From: Devosia naphthalenivorans
GTDB lineage: Bacteria > Pseudomonadota > Alphaproteobacteria > Rhizobiales > Devosiaceae
Length of the DNA stretch: 64,000 bases
Direction of reading: 5' to 3'
Assembly (NCBI RefSeq): GCF_003056355.1
Contig: NZ_PYVW01000001.1
Coordinates: 1-64,000, forward strand
Part shown: positions 26,206-35,404 of the stretch, in pieces
How positions within the stretch are numbered: position 1 is the first letter of the stretch
Layout of the letters: each line of letters begins with the position of its first letter
Program-made: the position numbers and the translations under genes
Notes under the pieces: model-generated
The model's input: only the letters and a program-made list of their open reading frames with translations
The model's database searches: none
What the model was told of the DNA's origin: nothing

Positions 26206-27530
26206 CCAAAAACCCGCTGGAAGATCGTATCGACATGCTTGAGGTGGTAGGCGTCGTCGAACATGGCGTCGATTTGTTGATCTGACAGAGTCACTTCGGG
26301 GTCGGCCTTGAGATTGGCGGCGAACTGGCCGGCGCGGTCGCCGCGCATTTCCCAAACCTTCATGGCGTTGCGCTGGACGGCGGCGTAACTGTCTTCGCGG
26401 CTGTAGCCGGCCTGGGTGAGGGCGAGCAGCACGCGCTGGGAATTGTGCAGGCCGCCGAGCAGGTCGAGATTCCGGCGCATGTTTTCGGGGTAGACGACGA
26501 GCTTGTCGATAACACCGGTGAGCCGCGCCAGCGCGAAATCGAGGGTGACGGTGGCGTCGGGGCCGATCATGCGCTCGACGGAGGAGTGCGAGATATCGCG
26601 CTCGTGCCAGAGGGCGACGTTTTCGAGCGCGGGGACCACCATGCCGCGTACGAGGCGTGCAAGGCCGGTGAGGTTTTCGGTCAGCACCGGATTGCGCTTG
26701 TGGGGCATGGCCGAGCTCCCCTTCTGGCCGGGGGAGAAGAACTCCTCGGCTTCCAGCACTTCGGTGCGCTGCAGATGGCGGATTTCAACGGCAACGCGCT
26801 CGATGGACGAGGCAACGACGCCAAGGGTGGCAAAGAACATGGCGTGGCGGTCGCGTGGAATGACCTGGGTCGAGACCGGCTCGATGCTTAGCCCAAGCTT
26901 TTCGGCGACGTATTCTTCCACCTGCGGATCGATATTGGCGAAGGAGCCGATGGCGCCGGAAATGGCGGCGGTGGCGATTTCGGTGCGGGCGGCGAGGAGG
27001 CGGGCGCGGTTGCGGGTGAATTCCGCATAGGCTTCGGCCAGCTTGACGCCGAAGGTGGTCGGCTCGGCATGGATGCCGTGCGAGCGGCCGATGGTGATGG
27101 TGTCCTTGTGCTCATAGGCACGGCGCTTGAGGGCGGCGAGCAGGGCGTCGACATCGGCGATGAGCAGGTCAGCGGCGCGGGCCATCTGGACCGAGAGCGT
27201 GGTGTCGAGGATGTCCGAGGAGGTCATGCCCTGATGCACGAAGCGGGCGTCGGGGCCGACGATTTCGCTGAGGTGAGTGAGGAAGGCGATGACGTCATGC
27301 TTGGTGGTGCGCTCGATCTCATCGATCCGCGCGACGTCGAAAGCGTAGTCGCCGTGCTCGGCCTTGCGCGCGTTCATCACGTCCCAGATGTTCTGGGCCG
27401 ATTCCTTTGGGACCACGCCCAGTTCGGCGAGTTTGGTGGTGGCGTGGGCCTCGATTTCGAACCAGATGGCAAAGCGGGTCTCGGCCGACCAGATGGAGAC
27501 CATTTCGGGGCGAGAATAGCGCGGGATCAT
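26202..27530 (-). CDS. purB: Adenylosuccinate lyase PurB
   Basis: PurB releases fumarate from SAICAR and from adenylosuccinate in purine synthesis. The 442-residue protein has the fumarase/ASL superfamily signature SSAMPHKRNP, the catalytic His region GRSHGIHAEPTTFG and TSSDILDTTL. It begins MIPRYSRPEMVSIWSAETRF, the family start. It is coupled with a GNAT and a small hydrolase downstream. It lies about 1.6 kb upstream of the purC block on the same strand, with the zeta gene in reverse between them. Confidence 0.97.
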   Translation of the reverse strand: MIPRYSRPEMVSIWSAETRFAIWFEIEAHATTKLAELGVVPKESAQNIWDVMNARKAEHGDYAFDVARIDEIERTTKHDVIAFLTHLSEIVGPDARFVHQGMTSSDILDTTLSVQMARAADLLIADVDALLAALKRRAYEHKDTITIGRSHGIHAEPTTFGVKLAEAYAEFTRNRARLLAARTEIATAAISGAIGSFANIDPQVEEYVAEKLGLSIEPVSTQVIPRDRHAMFFATLGVVASSIERVAVEIRHLQRTEVLEAEEFFSPGQKGSSAMPHKRNPVLTENLTGLARLVRGMVVPALENVALWHERDISHSSVERMIGPDATVTLDFALARLTGVIDKLVVYPENMRRNLDLLGGLHNSQRVLLALTQAGYSREDSYAAVQRNAMKVWEMRGDRAGQFAANLKADPEVTLSDQQIDAMFDDAYHLKHVDTIFQRVFG

Positions 27531-27560
27531 GGGCTTAGGCTTTCGGGTTCAGAAATCGAA

Positions 27561-28241
27561 TCAGGCGAGGCGAGTGCTCGCGGCGGTACGAATGGCGGAG
27601 ATGCGGGGCTGGTACGTGGCGGGATCGTTGCCACCATAAATGGAAGAGCCGGCGACGAAGACGTTGCAGCCGGCGTCGGCTACGGCGCGGGCGTTATCGG
27701 CGGTGATCCCGCCGTCCACTTCCAAATCGATCGGGCGATTGCCGATCAACGCGTGGGCCTGGCGCAGCTTGGTCAGCGCCGCGGGGATGAAGCTCTGCCC
27801 GCCGAAGCCGGGGTTGACCGACATGACGAGGAGCAGGTCGATATCGTCGATGACGTTTTCGAGGGCGGAAACGGGCGTGGCTGGATTGATCGCGACGCCG
27901 GCTTTCTTGCCTTCGGCGCGGATTGCCTGGAGCGTGCGGTGCAAGTGCGGGCCGGCCTCCGCGTGGACGGTGATGATATCGGCGCCAGCCTTTGCGAAGG
28001 CGGCAATGTAGGGATCGACGGGGGCGATCATCAGGTGCACGTCGAAGGGCTTGGTCGTGAACTTGCGCACGGAGGCCATGACCAGCGGACCGAAGCTGAT
28101 ATTGGGCACGAAATGGCCGTCCATCACATCGACATGGATATAGTCGGCACCGGCAGCGTCGATTGCGGCGATCTCCTCGCCCAGGCGGGAGAAATCGGCG
28201 GAGAGAATCGAGGGGGCGATGCGGATGGGTCGGGTGGTCAT
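27561..28241 (-). CDS. rpe: Ribulose-phosphate 3-epimerase
   Basis: Rpe interconverts ribulose-5-phosphate and xylulose-5-phosphate in the pentose-phosphate and Calvin pathways. The 226-residue TIM barrel has [41 protein letters not shown] and EVDGGI, with the metal-binding His and Asp residues intact. The ATG at 28241 has GAGG upstream. It precedes purB by 30 bases on the same strand and is probably in one transcript with it. Gnd, the enzyme before it in the pathway, is about 10 kb away. Confidence 0.96.
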   Translation of the reverse strand: MTTRPIRIAPSILSADFSRLGEEIAAIDAAGADYIHVDVMDGHFVPNISFGPLVMASVRKFTTKPFDVHLMIAPVDPYIAAFAKAGADIITVHAEAGPHLHRTLQAIRAEGKKAGVAINPATPVSALENVIDDIDLLLVMSVNPGFGGQSFIPAALTKLRQAHALIGNRPIDLEVDGGITADNARAVADAGCNVFVAGSSIYGGNDPATYQPRISAIRTAASTRLA

Positions 28242-28479
28242 CAGAACCTCGGGAACGGCTGGTTCATGCCTTAACTCTGTGGGGGAGTGGAGACAAGGGC
28301 GGGGTGTGCTGCTGGACGCGAGAGATTGGCGAACTGGCACCCTCGCGAGAACGGGCACTCGTAGTTTGGGAGAGATGGTGAGTATGCGTAGACCGGTCAC
28401 AAACGGCTGATGCGACAGGGTGCGCATTGCTTTGTTTGGGGCGCACGCTAGAACAGCGGGCAAAAGGAGCGTCGGCCTC

Positions 28480-29214
28480 TTGGAATTTTCGTTGCCATTG
28501 GTGTTCGGGGCAGGGGTGTTGAGCTTTCTCTCGCCCTGCGTGCTGCCGTTGGTGCCGCCCTATCTCACCTATATGAGCGGCGCGAGCTTCGATCAGCTGC
28601 GCGAGGAGGGGACGACGGCCGGCGCATTGCAGCGGCGGGTGGCGTTTACGTCGCTGTTCTTCATCCTGGGATTCGCCGTTGTTTTCGTGACGCTGGGCGC
28701 CACGGCGACGGCGTTCGGACAGGCATTCCGGCAGGCGCTGCCGATCCTGACGCCGGTTGCGGGCGTGCTGATCATTGCCATGGGGCTGCACTTTATTGGG
28801 GTTTACCGGATCGGGTTGCTGGACCGGCAGATTCGCCATCAAGGGCCGGGTGTGGCGAGTGGGCCGCTGGGCGGCTTCCTGCTGGGACTGGCGTTCGCGA
28901 TTGGCTGGACGCCGTGTATCGGGCCGGTGCTGGCGGCTGTGTTGTCCGTGGCGGCGAGCAAGAATACCGCGCTTGAGGGTGCGTCGTTGCTGGGGCTCTA
29001 TTCGCTGGGACTGGGCGTGCCGTTTTTCCTCGCGGGGATTGCTGTGGGGCCGTTTCTGGCGTTTTTTCAGGGATTCAAGCGGCATTTGCACACGGTGGAG
29101 CGCGTGATGGGCGTGCTGCTGGTGGTGACTGGCGTGCTGTTTTTGACCGGGAACTTTACGCGGTTGTCGTATTGGTTTCTGGAGACGTTTCCAGTTTTGG
29201 CGAATTTTGGCTAG
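28480..29214 (+). CDS. ccdA: CcdA-type cytochrome c biogenesis / thiol-disulfide membrane protein
   Basis: An inner-membrane protein that carries electrons from cytosolic thioredoxin to periplasmic thiol proteins, for cytochrome c maturation or related work. It has six predicted spans and the two redox cysteines in [14 protein letters not shown] and [12 protein letters not shown]. The chosen TTG at 28480 has AAAAGGAG ten bases upstream and gives 244 residues beginning directly before helix 1; a GTG at 28420 would add a 20-residue head. It is divergent from rpe and convergent with radC. Confidence 0.9.
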   Translation: MEFSLPLVFGAGVLSFLSPCVLPLVPPYLTYMSGASFDQLREEGTTAGALQRRVAFTSLFFILGFAVVFVTLGATATAFGQAFRQALPILTPVAGVLIIAMGLHFIGVYRIGLLDRQIRHQGPGVASGPLGGFLLGLAFAIGWTPCIGPVLAAVLSVAASKNTALEGASLLGLYSLGLGVPFFLAGIAVGPFLAFFQGFKRHLHTVERVMGVLLVVTGVLFLTGNFTRLSYWFLETFPVLANFG

Positions 29215-29223
29215 GTGAGCCGC

Positions 29224-30009
29224 CTAGAACAGCTTCAGGCTGCGCAGGGAGGCGTGGCCGGATTTGCCGACGATCAGGTGATCGTGGAGGGTGATGCCGA
29301 GGGGCTTGGCCGTGTCGGCGATTTCGCGGGTCATGCGGACGTCGGCGGATGAGGGGGATGGGTCGCCGGAGGGATGGTTGTGCACCAGGATCAGCGCGGT
29401 GGCGCTCAGTTCCAGGGCCCGTTTGATGACCTCGCGCGGATAGACCGGCGTGTGATCGACGGTGCCGGTTTGTTGCACCTCGTCGGCTATCAGGCGGTTC
29501 TTCTTGTCAAGAAACAGGATGCGGAACTGCTCGATGGATTCGTAGGCCATCTGGGCGCGGCAGTAATCGATCAACTGGGTCCAGGACGAGAGAATCGGTT
29601 TGTCGTGGTCGATGCCGTCGCGAGCGAAACGGGCGGCGGTGGCCTGGATGATCTTGAGCGAGGTGACGGTTTTGGGGCCCAGGCCCTTGATGGATTCAAG
29701 GCGGGCCTGGCTGGCGGAAAATACGCCGGAGAATGAGCCGAACTCGCGCAGCAGGGCCTTGGCGAGGGGCTTAGTGTCCTTTTGCGGGATGACGATGTGC
29801 AGCAGCATTTCGAGGAGTTCGTAATCCTCGAAGGCTTCGCCGCCGACCTTGAGGAAGCGCTCGCGCACGCGTTCACGGTGGCCGGCGTGTTCGGGTTTCA
29901 CCGCGGACGGTTTGTCCGGAGCTTCGTAGACGATCGGGGATTGCTCGATCGCGCTGGGAAGTGTTCCGAGCAGGAACGGGGCCTCGTCGAACTCCTTACC
30001 GCCGGCCAT
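29224..30009 (-). CDS. radC: RadC-family JAB/MPN protein
   Basis: A 261-residue protein of the RadC family. It has a helix-hairpin-helix region ([13 protein letters not shown]) and a C-terminal JAMM metalloprotease-like motif [14 protein letters not shown] with all zinc ligands. RadC was named for DNA repair, but that role in E. coli was later assigned to another gene, so function is uncertain. The N-terminal 35 residues are variable. Its ATG overlaps the map stop by one base, so it is coupled to map. Convergent with ccdA. Confidence 0.93.
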   Translation of the reverse strand: MAGGKEFDEAPFLLGTLPSAIEQSPIVYEAPDKPSAVKPEHAGHRERVRERFLKVGGEAFEDYELLEMLLHIVIPQKDTKPLAKALLREFGSFSGVFSASQARLESIKGLGPKTVTSLKIIQATAARFARDGIDHDKPILSSWTQLIDYCRAQMAYESIEQFRILFLDKKNRLIADEVQQTGTVDHTPVYPREVIKRALELSATALILVHNHPSGDPSPSSADVRMTREIADTAKPLGITLHDHLIVGKSGHASLRSLKLF

Positions 30010-30842
30010 CAGGCGGCACGGGCCGCGAGCGGATTGAACAGATTGTCCGGCGATAGCGTGAAAATCTCGCAGCCGGTTTCGGTGATGCCAATGGAGTGCT
30101 CGCACTGGGAAGAGAGGGTGCGGTCGCGGGTAACGGCGGTCCAGCCATCGGAGAGGATTTTGACGTGCGGGCGGCCCAGATTGATCATCGGTTCGATGGT
30201 GAAGATCATGCCGGGCTTGAGCGGCACGCCGGTGCCCGGGGTGCCGAAATGGAGGATGTTGGGCTCGTCGTGGAAGAGCTTGCCGACGCCATGGCCAACG
30301 AAATCGCGCACTACGCTCATGCGTTCGGCTTCGGCATAGGCCTGGATGGCGGCGCCGATGTCGCCTGTCGTGTTGCCAGGCTTGGCGGCGGCGAGGCCCA
30401 GTTCAAGGCTCTGGTAGGTCACTTCGATCAGCCGCTCGGCTTTGCGGGAGATTTCGCCCACCGGATACATGCGGCTCGAATCGCCGTGCCAGCCATCGAC
30501 CACCAGCGTCAGGTCGATATTGACGATGTCGCCTTCGCGCAGGGGGCGCGCGTCGGGGATGCCGTGGCAGACGACGTGGTTGATGGAGGTGCAGAGGGAG
30601 TGCCGGTAGCCCTTGTAGAAAATGGTGGCCGGGACGGCGCCGTTGTCGCGCGCGAACTCATAGGCGATCTTGTCCAGCGTTGCCGTGGGCACGCCGGGCT
30701 CGACGAATTCGGTGAGGATATCGAGCGCGCGGGCCGTCAGCGCGCCTGCCTTGCGCATGCCCTCGAAGCCTTCCTCGCCATGCAGCGGAATGACCCCGGC
30801 CGTGCGGCGGGGTTTTACGGGGGCATCGACAAAGGTGATCAT
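30009..30842 (-). CDS. map: Type I methionine aminopeptidase
   Basis: Removes the initiator methionine from nascent proteins. The 277-residue enzyme has the metal ligands in [19 protein letters not shown] (Asp pair), [14 protein letters not shown] (His), FTIEPMI (Glu) and [11 protein letters not shown] (Glu). The ATG at 30842 has GGAG six bases upstream and gives the expected N-terminal extension before [10 protein letters not shown]. The radC gene follows, overlapping by one base, a linkage common in alphaproteobacteria. Confidence 0.97.
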   Translation of the reverse strand: MITFVDAPVKPRRTAGVIPLHGEEGFEGMRKAGALTARALDILTEFVEPGVPTATLDKIAYEFARDNGAVPATIFYKGYRHSLCTSINHVVCHGIPDARPLREGDIVNIDLTLVVDGWHGDSSRMYPVGEISRKAERLIEVTYQSLELGLAAAKPGNTTGDIGAAIQAYAEAERMSVVRDFVGHGVGKLFHDEPNILHFGTPGTGVPLKPGMIFTIEPMINLGRPHVKILSDGWTAVTRDRTLSSQCEHSIGITETGCEIFTLSPDNLFNPLAARAA

Positions 30843-30969
30843 CACGAACTCCAGATATTGCACTGAAAATAGTCGCTCGGCAGCGATATGGGAAGGCCAA
30901 CACCGCCGCTTGACGGCAGTATCTCGCGGGGGCATTGCTGAGGCACAGCAAGCCCCACGGAACCTGCCC

Positions 30970-31737
30970 ATGTCCAGCGCCGAAAGCGTAACCGCCGCCC
31001 TGATCGTCATTGGCGATGAAATCCTCTCCGGCCGCACCAAGGACGTCAATATCGGCGCGACGGCCGATTTCTGCACCGATCTGGGGATCGAGCTGCGGGA
31101 AGTGCGGGTGGTGAGCGACGAGACGGACGACATCGTGGCTGCCGTCAACGCGCTGCGCGAGCGCTATACCTATGTGTTCACCACCGGCGGCATTGGGCCG
31201 ACGCATGACGATATTACCGCCGATGCAGTGGCCAAGGCGTTCGGCGTGGCGCTGCCGATCAATCCGCAGGCGCGGGCGATGCTCGAAGCGCGGTGGAAGG
31301 AAACGGGCACCGAGGTCAACGAAGCGCGATTGCGCATGGCGCGCATTCCCGAGGGGGCTGATCTGATCGTCAATTCGGTGAGCGCTGCGCCGGGGTTCCG
31401 GATCGGCAATGTGCATGTGATGGCGGGCGTGCCGATCATCATGCGGGCAATGCTGGAGGCGCTGACGCCGACGCTCAGGGGCGGCAAGAAGGTTCAGTCG
31501 GTGACGGTGAAGGCAGCCGTGGGCGAGGGGACGGTGGGCGGGCCGCTGGCGGAACTGCAGGCGCAGTACCCGGACGTCAAGATGGGCAGCTACCCGCAGA
31601 TGGGCAAGGATCGGGTGATGACCGAACTGGTGCTGCGTTCGTCCGATCCGGCGCGGCTGGAGGAAGCGGCGGGCAAGGTGCGCGCGATGGTTGCGGCGGC
31701 CCATGCCAAGGCGGGTGTGCAAGCTCCACAAGAATGA
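30970..31737 (+). CDS. CinA N-terminal (MoCF/COG1058) domain protein
   Basis: A 255-residue protein with the molybdopterin-binding-like domain of CinA and no C-terminal deamidase domain. Motifs are LIVIGDEILSGRTKD, TTGGIGPTHDDITADAVAKA and AGVPIIMRAM. In some bacteria CinA has ADP-ribose pyrophosphatase and NMN deamidase activities; the stand-alone N-domain would lack the latter. It is divergent from map and precedes gpt by 84 bases. A role in nucleotide clean-up is inferred from the family. Confidence 0.9.
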   Translation: MSSAESVTAALIVIGDEILSGRTKDVNIGATADFCTDLGIELREVRVVSDETDDIVAAVNALRERYTYVFTTGGIGPTHDDITADAVAKAFGVALPINPQARAMLEARWKETGTEVNEARLRMARIPEGADLIVNSVSAAPGFRIGNVHVMAGVPIIMRAMLEALTPTLRGGKKVQSVTVKAAVGEGTVGGPLAELQAQYPDVKMGSYPQMGKDRVMTELVLRSSDPARLEEAAGKVRAMVAAAHAKAGVQAPQE

Positions 31738-31821
31738 TTGGCGCGGGGGCCCGGCTTTGCTAAGCAGGCCCCTTGCGGTTTCAACCCGGCGTAGCGAGCC
31801 GCCGGTTCCAGGAGATATGAT

Positions 31822-32319
31822 TTGAGCAACCCGAACGAGAAGTCGTTTCCCGTCAGCTGGGACCAATTCCACCGCGACAGCCGGGCGCTGGCCTGGCGGC
31901 TGGCGAGCCTTGGTCCGTTCGACGCGGTAGTGGCCATTGCCCGCGGCGGGCTGGTGCCGGCGGCAATCGTGGCGCGGGAGCTCAATATTCGTACCGTCGA
32001 AACGGTGTCGGTGAAAAGCTACGATCACCAGAACAAGGGCGGCATCAAGGTTCTCAAGGAAATCAGCCAGCCGATTCTGGATCTGGCGCGCAACGGCGCC
32101 AAGGTGCTGATCGTGGACGATCTGGTGGACACCGGCTCGACCGCTCGCGTAGTGCGCGAAATGCTGCCCGGCGCGCATTTCGCCACGGTTTACGCCAAGC
32201 CCAAGGGGCGCGAGATGGTGGATACGTTCATCACCGAAGTCAGCCAGGACACCTGGATTTTCTTTCCTTGGGATCTGGACGTGGCGTATGCGGCGCCGAT
32301 CTCCGGCGGCACGGACTGA
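31822..32319 (+). CDS. gpt: Xanthine(-guanine) phosphoribosyltransferase
   Basis: Salvages xanthine and guanine to XMP and GMP with PRPP. The 165-residue protein has the PRPP-binding motif [15 protein letters not shown] and the Gpt-type start [16 protein letters not shown] with [11 protein letters not shown]. The start is TTG at 31822 with AGGAG upstream; the nearby ATG at 31817 is followed at once by a stop, so the TTG start is forced. It complements the de novo purine genes encoded 4-14 kb away and precedes tRNA-Leu. Confidence 0.93.
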   Translation: MSNPNEKSFPVSWDQFHRDSRALAWRLASLGPFDAVVAIARGGLVPAAIVARELNIRTVETVSVKSYDHQNKGGIKVLKEISQPILDLARNGAKVLIVDDLVDTGSTARVVREMLPGAHFATVYAKPKGREMVDTFITEVSQDTWIFFPWDLDVAYAAPISGGTD

Positions 32320-32327
32320 TCAGTTTC

Positions 32328-32413
32328 GCGGGCGTGGTGGAATGGTAGACACACCGGACTTAAAATCCGGAGGGAGTATTCCCGTGCGGGTTCGAGTCCC
32401 GCCGCCCGCACCA
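32328..32413 (+). tRNA. tRNA-Leu (anticodon UAA)
   Basis: An 86-base type II tRNA. The acceptor stem GCGGGCG pairs with CGCCCGC at 32403-32409, discriminator A, and CCA is encoded. The anticodon stem CCGGA/TCCGG holds loop CTTAAAA, reading UAA. A long variable arm (GGGAGTATTCCC) confirms leucine type, and the T-arm is GCGGGTTCGAGTCCCGC. It lies eight bases after gpt and could be processed from the same transcript. Confidence 0.97.
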
Positions 32414-32429
32414 AGACTTGGATAGGCAG

Positions 32430-32804
32430 ATGATCGAGAAGATCGATGTTGGCATGGCGCCGTCCAATGCGCCGGTGAGTGATTGCGTTAAGGCGGGCCA
32501 GCAGGTGTGGCTTGTGGCGATCGCCGAGGACCCGGCGACGGGCGAGATCGTGCAGGGTGATATCGGGGTGCAGACGCGGCGGACGCTGGAGAACCTCAAG
32601 CGGGCGATCACGGCGGCTGGCGGCACCATGGCCGACATTACGCAGGTGCAGATTTTCCTGACCGACAAGGCCGATGCTGCCGGAATGAACGCGGTTTATC
32701 GCGAGTATTTCACGGAGCCATATCCGGTTCGCGCCACGGTAATCGCCGGGCTGTTGGCCGAGGGGCTGAAGGTGGAAATGCTGGCGACCGGAGTGATCGG
32801 CTGA
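32430..32804 (+). CDS. RidA-family (YjgF/YER057c/UK114) protein
   Basis: A 124-residue Rid-family protein. RidA members hydrolyse reactive enamine/imine intermediates from PLP enzymes. Visible are GDIGVQTRRTLENLKRAITA, ADITQVQIFLTDK and the C-terminal PYPVRATVIAGLLAEGLKVEM (key PYPVRATV). The Arg in VRATV that anchors the substrate carboxylate is present, and the C-terminal Glu is in KVEM, so it may be catalytic. ATG 32430 is preferred to an upstream TTG. It overlaps the next gene by one base. Confidence 0.9.
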   Translation: MIEKIDVGMAPSNAPVSDCVKAGQQVWLVAIAEDPATGEIVQGDIGVQTRRTLENLKRAITAAGGTMADITQVQIFLTDKADAAGMNAVYREYFTEPYPVRATVIAGLLAEGLKVEMLATGVIG

Positions 32805-33088
32805 TGTTGCTGAAGCGGGATTTGCTGGAGCAGATCAAGGCTGGCGAGGTCGACCTGATCTTCCGGCGCTGGAGCAAGCCCACGGTGAAGGCCGGCGGGA
32901 CGCTGAAGACCAAGGTGGGCATTCTCGCCATCAAGGCGATTGACAACATGAGCCCCGATGATGTGACCGAGGCGGAAGCGCGGCGGGCGGGGTTTGAGGA
33001 TGTCGCGGCGTTCCGGCGCTGGCTGGATACGATGAAGCCTGGGCATTTGTTTCAACGTATCGAGGTTGGGTATCTGGGCGAGGGATAG
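32804..33088 (+). CDS. Small ASCH/PUA-like protein
   Basis: A 94-residue protein starting within the RidA stop (TGATG). The opening MLLKRDLLEQIKAGEVDLIF then RRWSKPTVKAGGTLKT resembles ASCH-domain (PUA-like) proteins, where a small beta-barrel is thought to bind RNA or nucleotides. The remainder has VTEAEARRAGFEDVAAFRRWL, typical of the helical part of ASCH proteins. Function unknown. It is coupled to RidA. Confidence 0.7.
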   Translation: MLLKRDLLEQIKAGEVDLIFRRWSKPTVKAGGTLKTKVGILAIKAIDNMSPDDVTEAEARRAGFEDVAAFRRWLDTMKPGHLFQRIEVGYLGEG

Positions 33089-33096
33089 GGTGGGAA

Positions 33097-33131
33097 ACGG
33101 AGGTTCCCGCTTTCGCGGGAATGACGCGGTG
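33097..33131. repeat. Intergenic hairpin (family B)
   Basis: GGAGGTTCCCGCTTTCGCGG then GAATGACGCGGTG; stem TTCCCGC / GCGGGAA. Same motif as 166-183, 43985-44060 and 59177-59258. It lies between the ASCH-like gene and the convergent rluA stop. Confidence 0.75.
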
Positions 33132-33180
33132 GGTGGGGCCGTGATCCATGAGGTCTACTGGGAAAGCCCCAGTTGTAGGC

Positions 33181-33852
33181 CTAGAACGGCGTCGGCGCCA
33201 CGAACACCTGGAACTCGCCAGTCGTGGGGTGGGTGAAGCCCAATTCAGCGGCGTGGAGTTGTAGCCGGTCGGCGGCGGCGAGGGCTTGGGGGTCGGCATA
33301 AAACACATCGCCTAGAATCACATGGCCGATTGCTTTCATGTGAACTCTTAGCTGATGCGTGCGGCCGGTGAGGGGATGCAGGCGCACCCGGGTGGCGTCG
33401 GCTTCGCGTTCCAGCACAGTCCATTCGGTTTGCGAGGGGCGGCCGTTTTCATGATCGACGCGCTGGCGCGGCTTGTTTTCCCAATCGGTGGCGAGGGGCA
33501 GGTCGACGAGGCCGGTATCCTGCTCCAAGATCCCAGCAACGCGTGCGATATAGGCTTTGGTGGTCTTGCGGTGCTCGAATTGTGAGCCGATACGGCCATG
33601 GGCGCGCTTGTTGAGCGCCATCACCAGAACGCCGGATGTATCCTTGTCGAGCCGATGGCACATGCCGGCGGTGGGCCATTGCTTGCGTGCGCGGTATTCG
33701 AGGCAATCCCAAAGCGACGGGTCCTTGCCGGGCACGCTGAGCAGGCCGCTGGGCTTGTCGAGAACGAGGATATCGTCATCGACATGGAGCACGGTCAGAT
33801 AGGGGTCGAGCGGAGGGTAATAGTTGACGAGGGTGGGCATGGGGCCGGGCAT
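33181..33852 (-). CDS. rluA: Pseudouridine synthase RluA-type
   Basis: Isomerises uridine to pseudouridine. E. coli RluA acts on both 23S rRNA U746 and tRNA U32. The 223-residue protein has the same architecture and length as E. coli RluA: LDKPSGLLSVPG near the start, the catalytic Asp in CHRLDKDTSGVLVMAL, and PLTGRTHQLRVHMKAIGH. There is no S4 domain, which fits RluA rather than RluC/D. The first ATG at 33852 has AGGA upstream; ATG 33840 is possible. Dual specificity is inferred from the match. Confidence 0.88.
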   Translation of the reverse strand: MPGPMPTLVNYYPPLDPYLTVLHVDDDILVLDKPSGLLSVPGKDPSLWDCLEYRARKQWPTAGMCHRLDKDTSGVLVMALNKRAHGRIGSQFEHRKTTKAYIARVAGILEQDTGLVDLPLATDWENKPRQRVDHENGRPSQTEWTVLEREADATRVRLHPLTGRTHQLRVHMKAIGHVILGDVFYADPQALAAADRLQLHAAELGFTHPTTGEFQVFVAPTPF

Positions 33853-33985
33853 GGCGCGGTCCTAGCAGAGAGCGGGCGGTTTGAACAACCTCCACGGCGG
33901 CGAAGTGACGGGGGCGTGATCCAGCGCCTTGGAACGCATGGTCTGCCCACCCGTTGTATTTCCAACGTCAACAAGGAGTTATCTG

Positions 33986-34168
33986 ATGCATAAAGATGAA
34001 GCCGCAGGCTTGGGTAAACAGGCCAAGGGTGCCGTGAAGGATGCAGCAGGTGGCCTCACTGGCAACGAAAAGCTGCAGGCCGAAGGCAAGCTGGACAAGG
34101 CCGAAGGCAAGCTTCAGCAGAAGGTCGGCGAGGTCAAGGACGATGCGCGCGACGCGCTGAAGCGCTAA
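33986..34168 (+). CDS. CsbD-family stress protein
   Basis: A 60-residue hydrophilic helical protein of the CsbD family, which is induced by general stress in many bacteria; its molecular action is unknown. The pattern GKQAKGAVKDAAGGLTGNEK then KLDKAEGKLQQKVGEVKD is typical. AAGGAG precedes the ATG at 33986. It stands alone with a terminator directly after it. No regulator is adjacent. Confidence 0.93.
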   Translation: MHKDEAAGLGKQAKGAVKDAAGGLTGNEKLQAEGKLDKAEGKLQQKVGEVKDDARDALKR

Positions 34169-34186
34169 ATTCACCGAGGAATTTGT

Positions 34187-34211
34187 GAGGGCCGTCCGCT
34201 AGGGCGGCCCT
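34187..34211 (+). terminator. Terminator of the csbD-like gene
   Basis: GGGCCGTCC / GGGCGGCCC stem (one G-T) with loop GCTA followed by TTT. It lies between two convergent genes and may serve both. Confidence 0.75.
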
Positions 34212-34220
34212 TTCGCATGT

Positions 34221-34748
34221 TCAGTCGAACCGATAGTGCAGACGCGCGCATGACGGATGCAGCATCTTGGCCGAGATCAATTTTGGCGACGCCTTGAGGC
34301 CGGTGGCCGGAAAAAGCGGGGTGCCGCTACCGATGATTTCGGAAATGACGAAGATTTCGATCTCGTCGAGTGCACCGCGTTCCATGAACGCCATCTGCAA
34401 TCTGCCGCCGCCGAGCATCCACACATTGCCGTCCTCAAGGGCGCGAAGCTCGCCGATCAGGTTGTCGATGTCGCTGCGGGTTTCCAGCGGACCCTTGGGA
34501 TTGTCGATGGGTCGGGAGGTGACGACGATGACGCGCTTGCCTTCATATTCCCAGGCGCCCGGATAGCGTTCGATCCAGTCGTAAGTGGCCCGTCCCATGA
34601 CCACGGTGTCGATGGTCTTGAGGAAGTGGTGGTAGTCATGTTCGCCCAGATTGAGGTCAGGCTGCTTGGTGAGCCAATCCAGATTGTCATCGGGCGCGGC
34701 GATGAAGCCGTCGAGACTAGCTGCGATATATCCCAAAATCCTGGCCAT
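34221..34748 (-). CDS. Dihydrofolate reductase-family (RibD C-terminal-like) protein
   Basis: A 175-residue NADPH-binding protein of the RibD-C/DHFR-like family, often annotated as a dihydrofolate reductase, though stand-alone members mostly have unknown substrates. It starts MARILGYIAASLDGFIAAPD, with TVVMGRATYDWIE, VVTSRP and WMLGGGRLQMAFMERG. The ATG at 34748 has GGAG six bases upstream and is preferred to an ATG four codons earlier. It is convergent with csbD and divergent from ogt. Confidence 0.88.
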   Translation of the reverse strand: MARILGYIAASLDGFIAAPDDNLDWLTKQPDLNLGEHDYHHFLKTIDTVVMGRATYDWIERYPGAWEYEGKRVIVVTSRPIDNPKGPLETRSDIDNLIGELRALEDGNVWMLGGGRLQMAFMERGALDEIEIFVISEIIGSGTPLFPATGLKASPKLISAKMLHPSCARLHYRFD

Positions 34749-34864
34749 GAGGTGCTCCATTGCTCGTTGCAGGAGGTGGGTGTGCGTTGGACTAGCGACA
34801 GGTTTTGTCAGCAGCCAAGGGCATGCTCTGGTTTGTGACAGAACAGCATTCTAAGGTCGGTCTC

Positions 34865-35401
34865 ATGGAAACGATGACATTCGATACGGCGCTCGGGGAG
34901 TTCGGCATCGGCTGGACCGCCCAGGGGATTGCGCGACTGCAGCTGCCGGGGCTGGAGCATGATGCCCTAGCCGAGCGGATCAATCGCGATGGCGCTGGGG
35001 CGGGCGAGCCGACCCGGGCCGTCGCAGCGGTCATCGATAAGATCGAAGACTATGCCGAGGGAGAGCCGGTCGACTTCTCGGACGTAAAATTGGATATGGC
35101 TGATTTGCCGGAGTTTCACCGGCGTGCCTATGAGGCGCTTCTGAAGATCAAATGGGGCGCCACGACCACTTATGGCGCGCTGGCGCGGGAGCTTGGCGAT
35201 GCCGGGCTGTCGCGGGCGGTGGGGCAGGCGATGGGAGCCAATCCCATTCCGCTGATTATCCCCTGTCATCGCGTGCTCGCGAGCAATGGGCGAGCCGGCG
35301 GCTTCTCGGCGCCGGGTGGAGCCAATGCCAAGGCACGCATGCTGGCGCTGGAAGGGGTGGTGATCGGGACGCCGCCGGGTCAGCTGGTCTTGGGATTTTA
35401 G
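34865..35401 (+). CDS. ogt: Methylated-DNA-protein-cysteine methyltransferase
   Basis: A suicide DNA-repair protein that transfers the alkyl group of O6-alkylguanine to its own cysteine. The 178-residue protein has the C-terminal helix-turn-helix and the active-site PLIIPCHRVLASNG, preceded by TTYGALARELG and VGQAMGANP. The N-terminal region lacks an Ada zinc domain. The ATG at 34865 has AAGG upstream; a TTG 20 codons before is less likely. It stops three bases before the CHAD gene, suggesting one transcript. Confidence 0.93.
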   Translation: METMTFDTALGEFGIGWTAQGIARLQLPGLEHDALAERINRDGAGAGEPTRAVAAVIDKIEDYAEGEPVDFSDVKLDMADLPEFHRRAYEALLKIKWGATTTYGALARELGDAGLSRAVGQAMGANPIPLIIPCHRVLASNGRAGGFSAPGGANAKARMLALEGVVIGTPPGQLVLGF

Positions 35402-35404
35402 CGC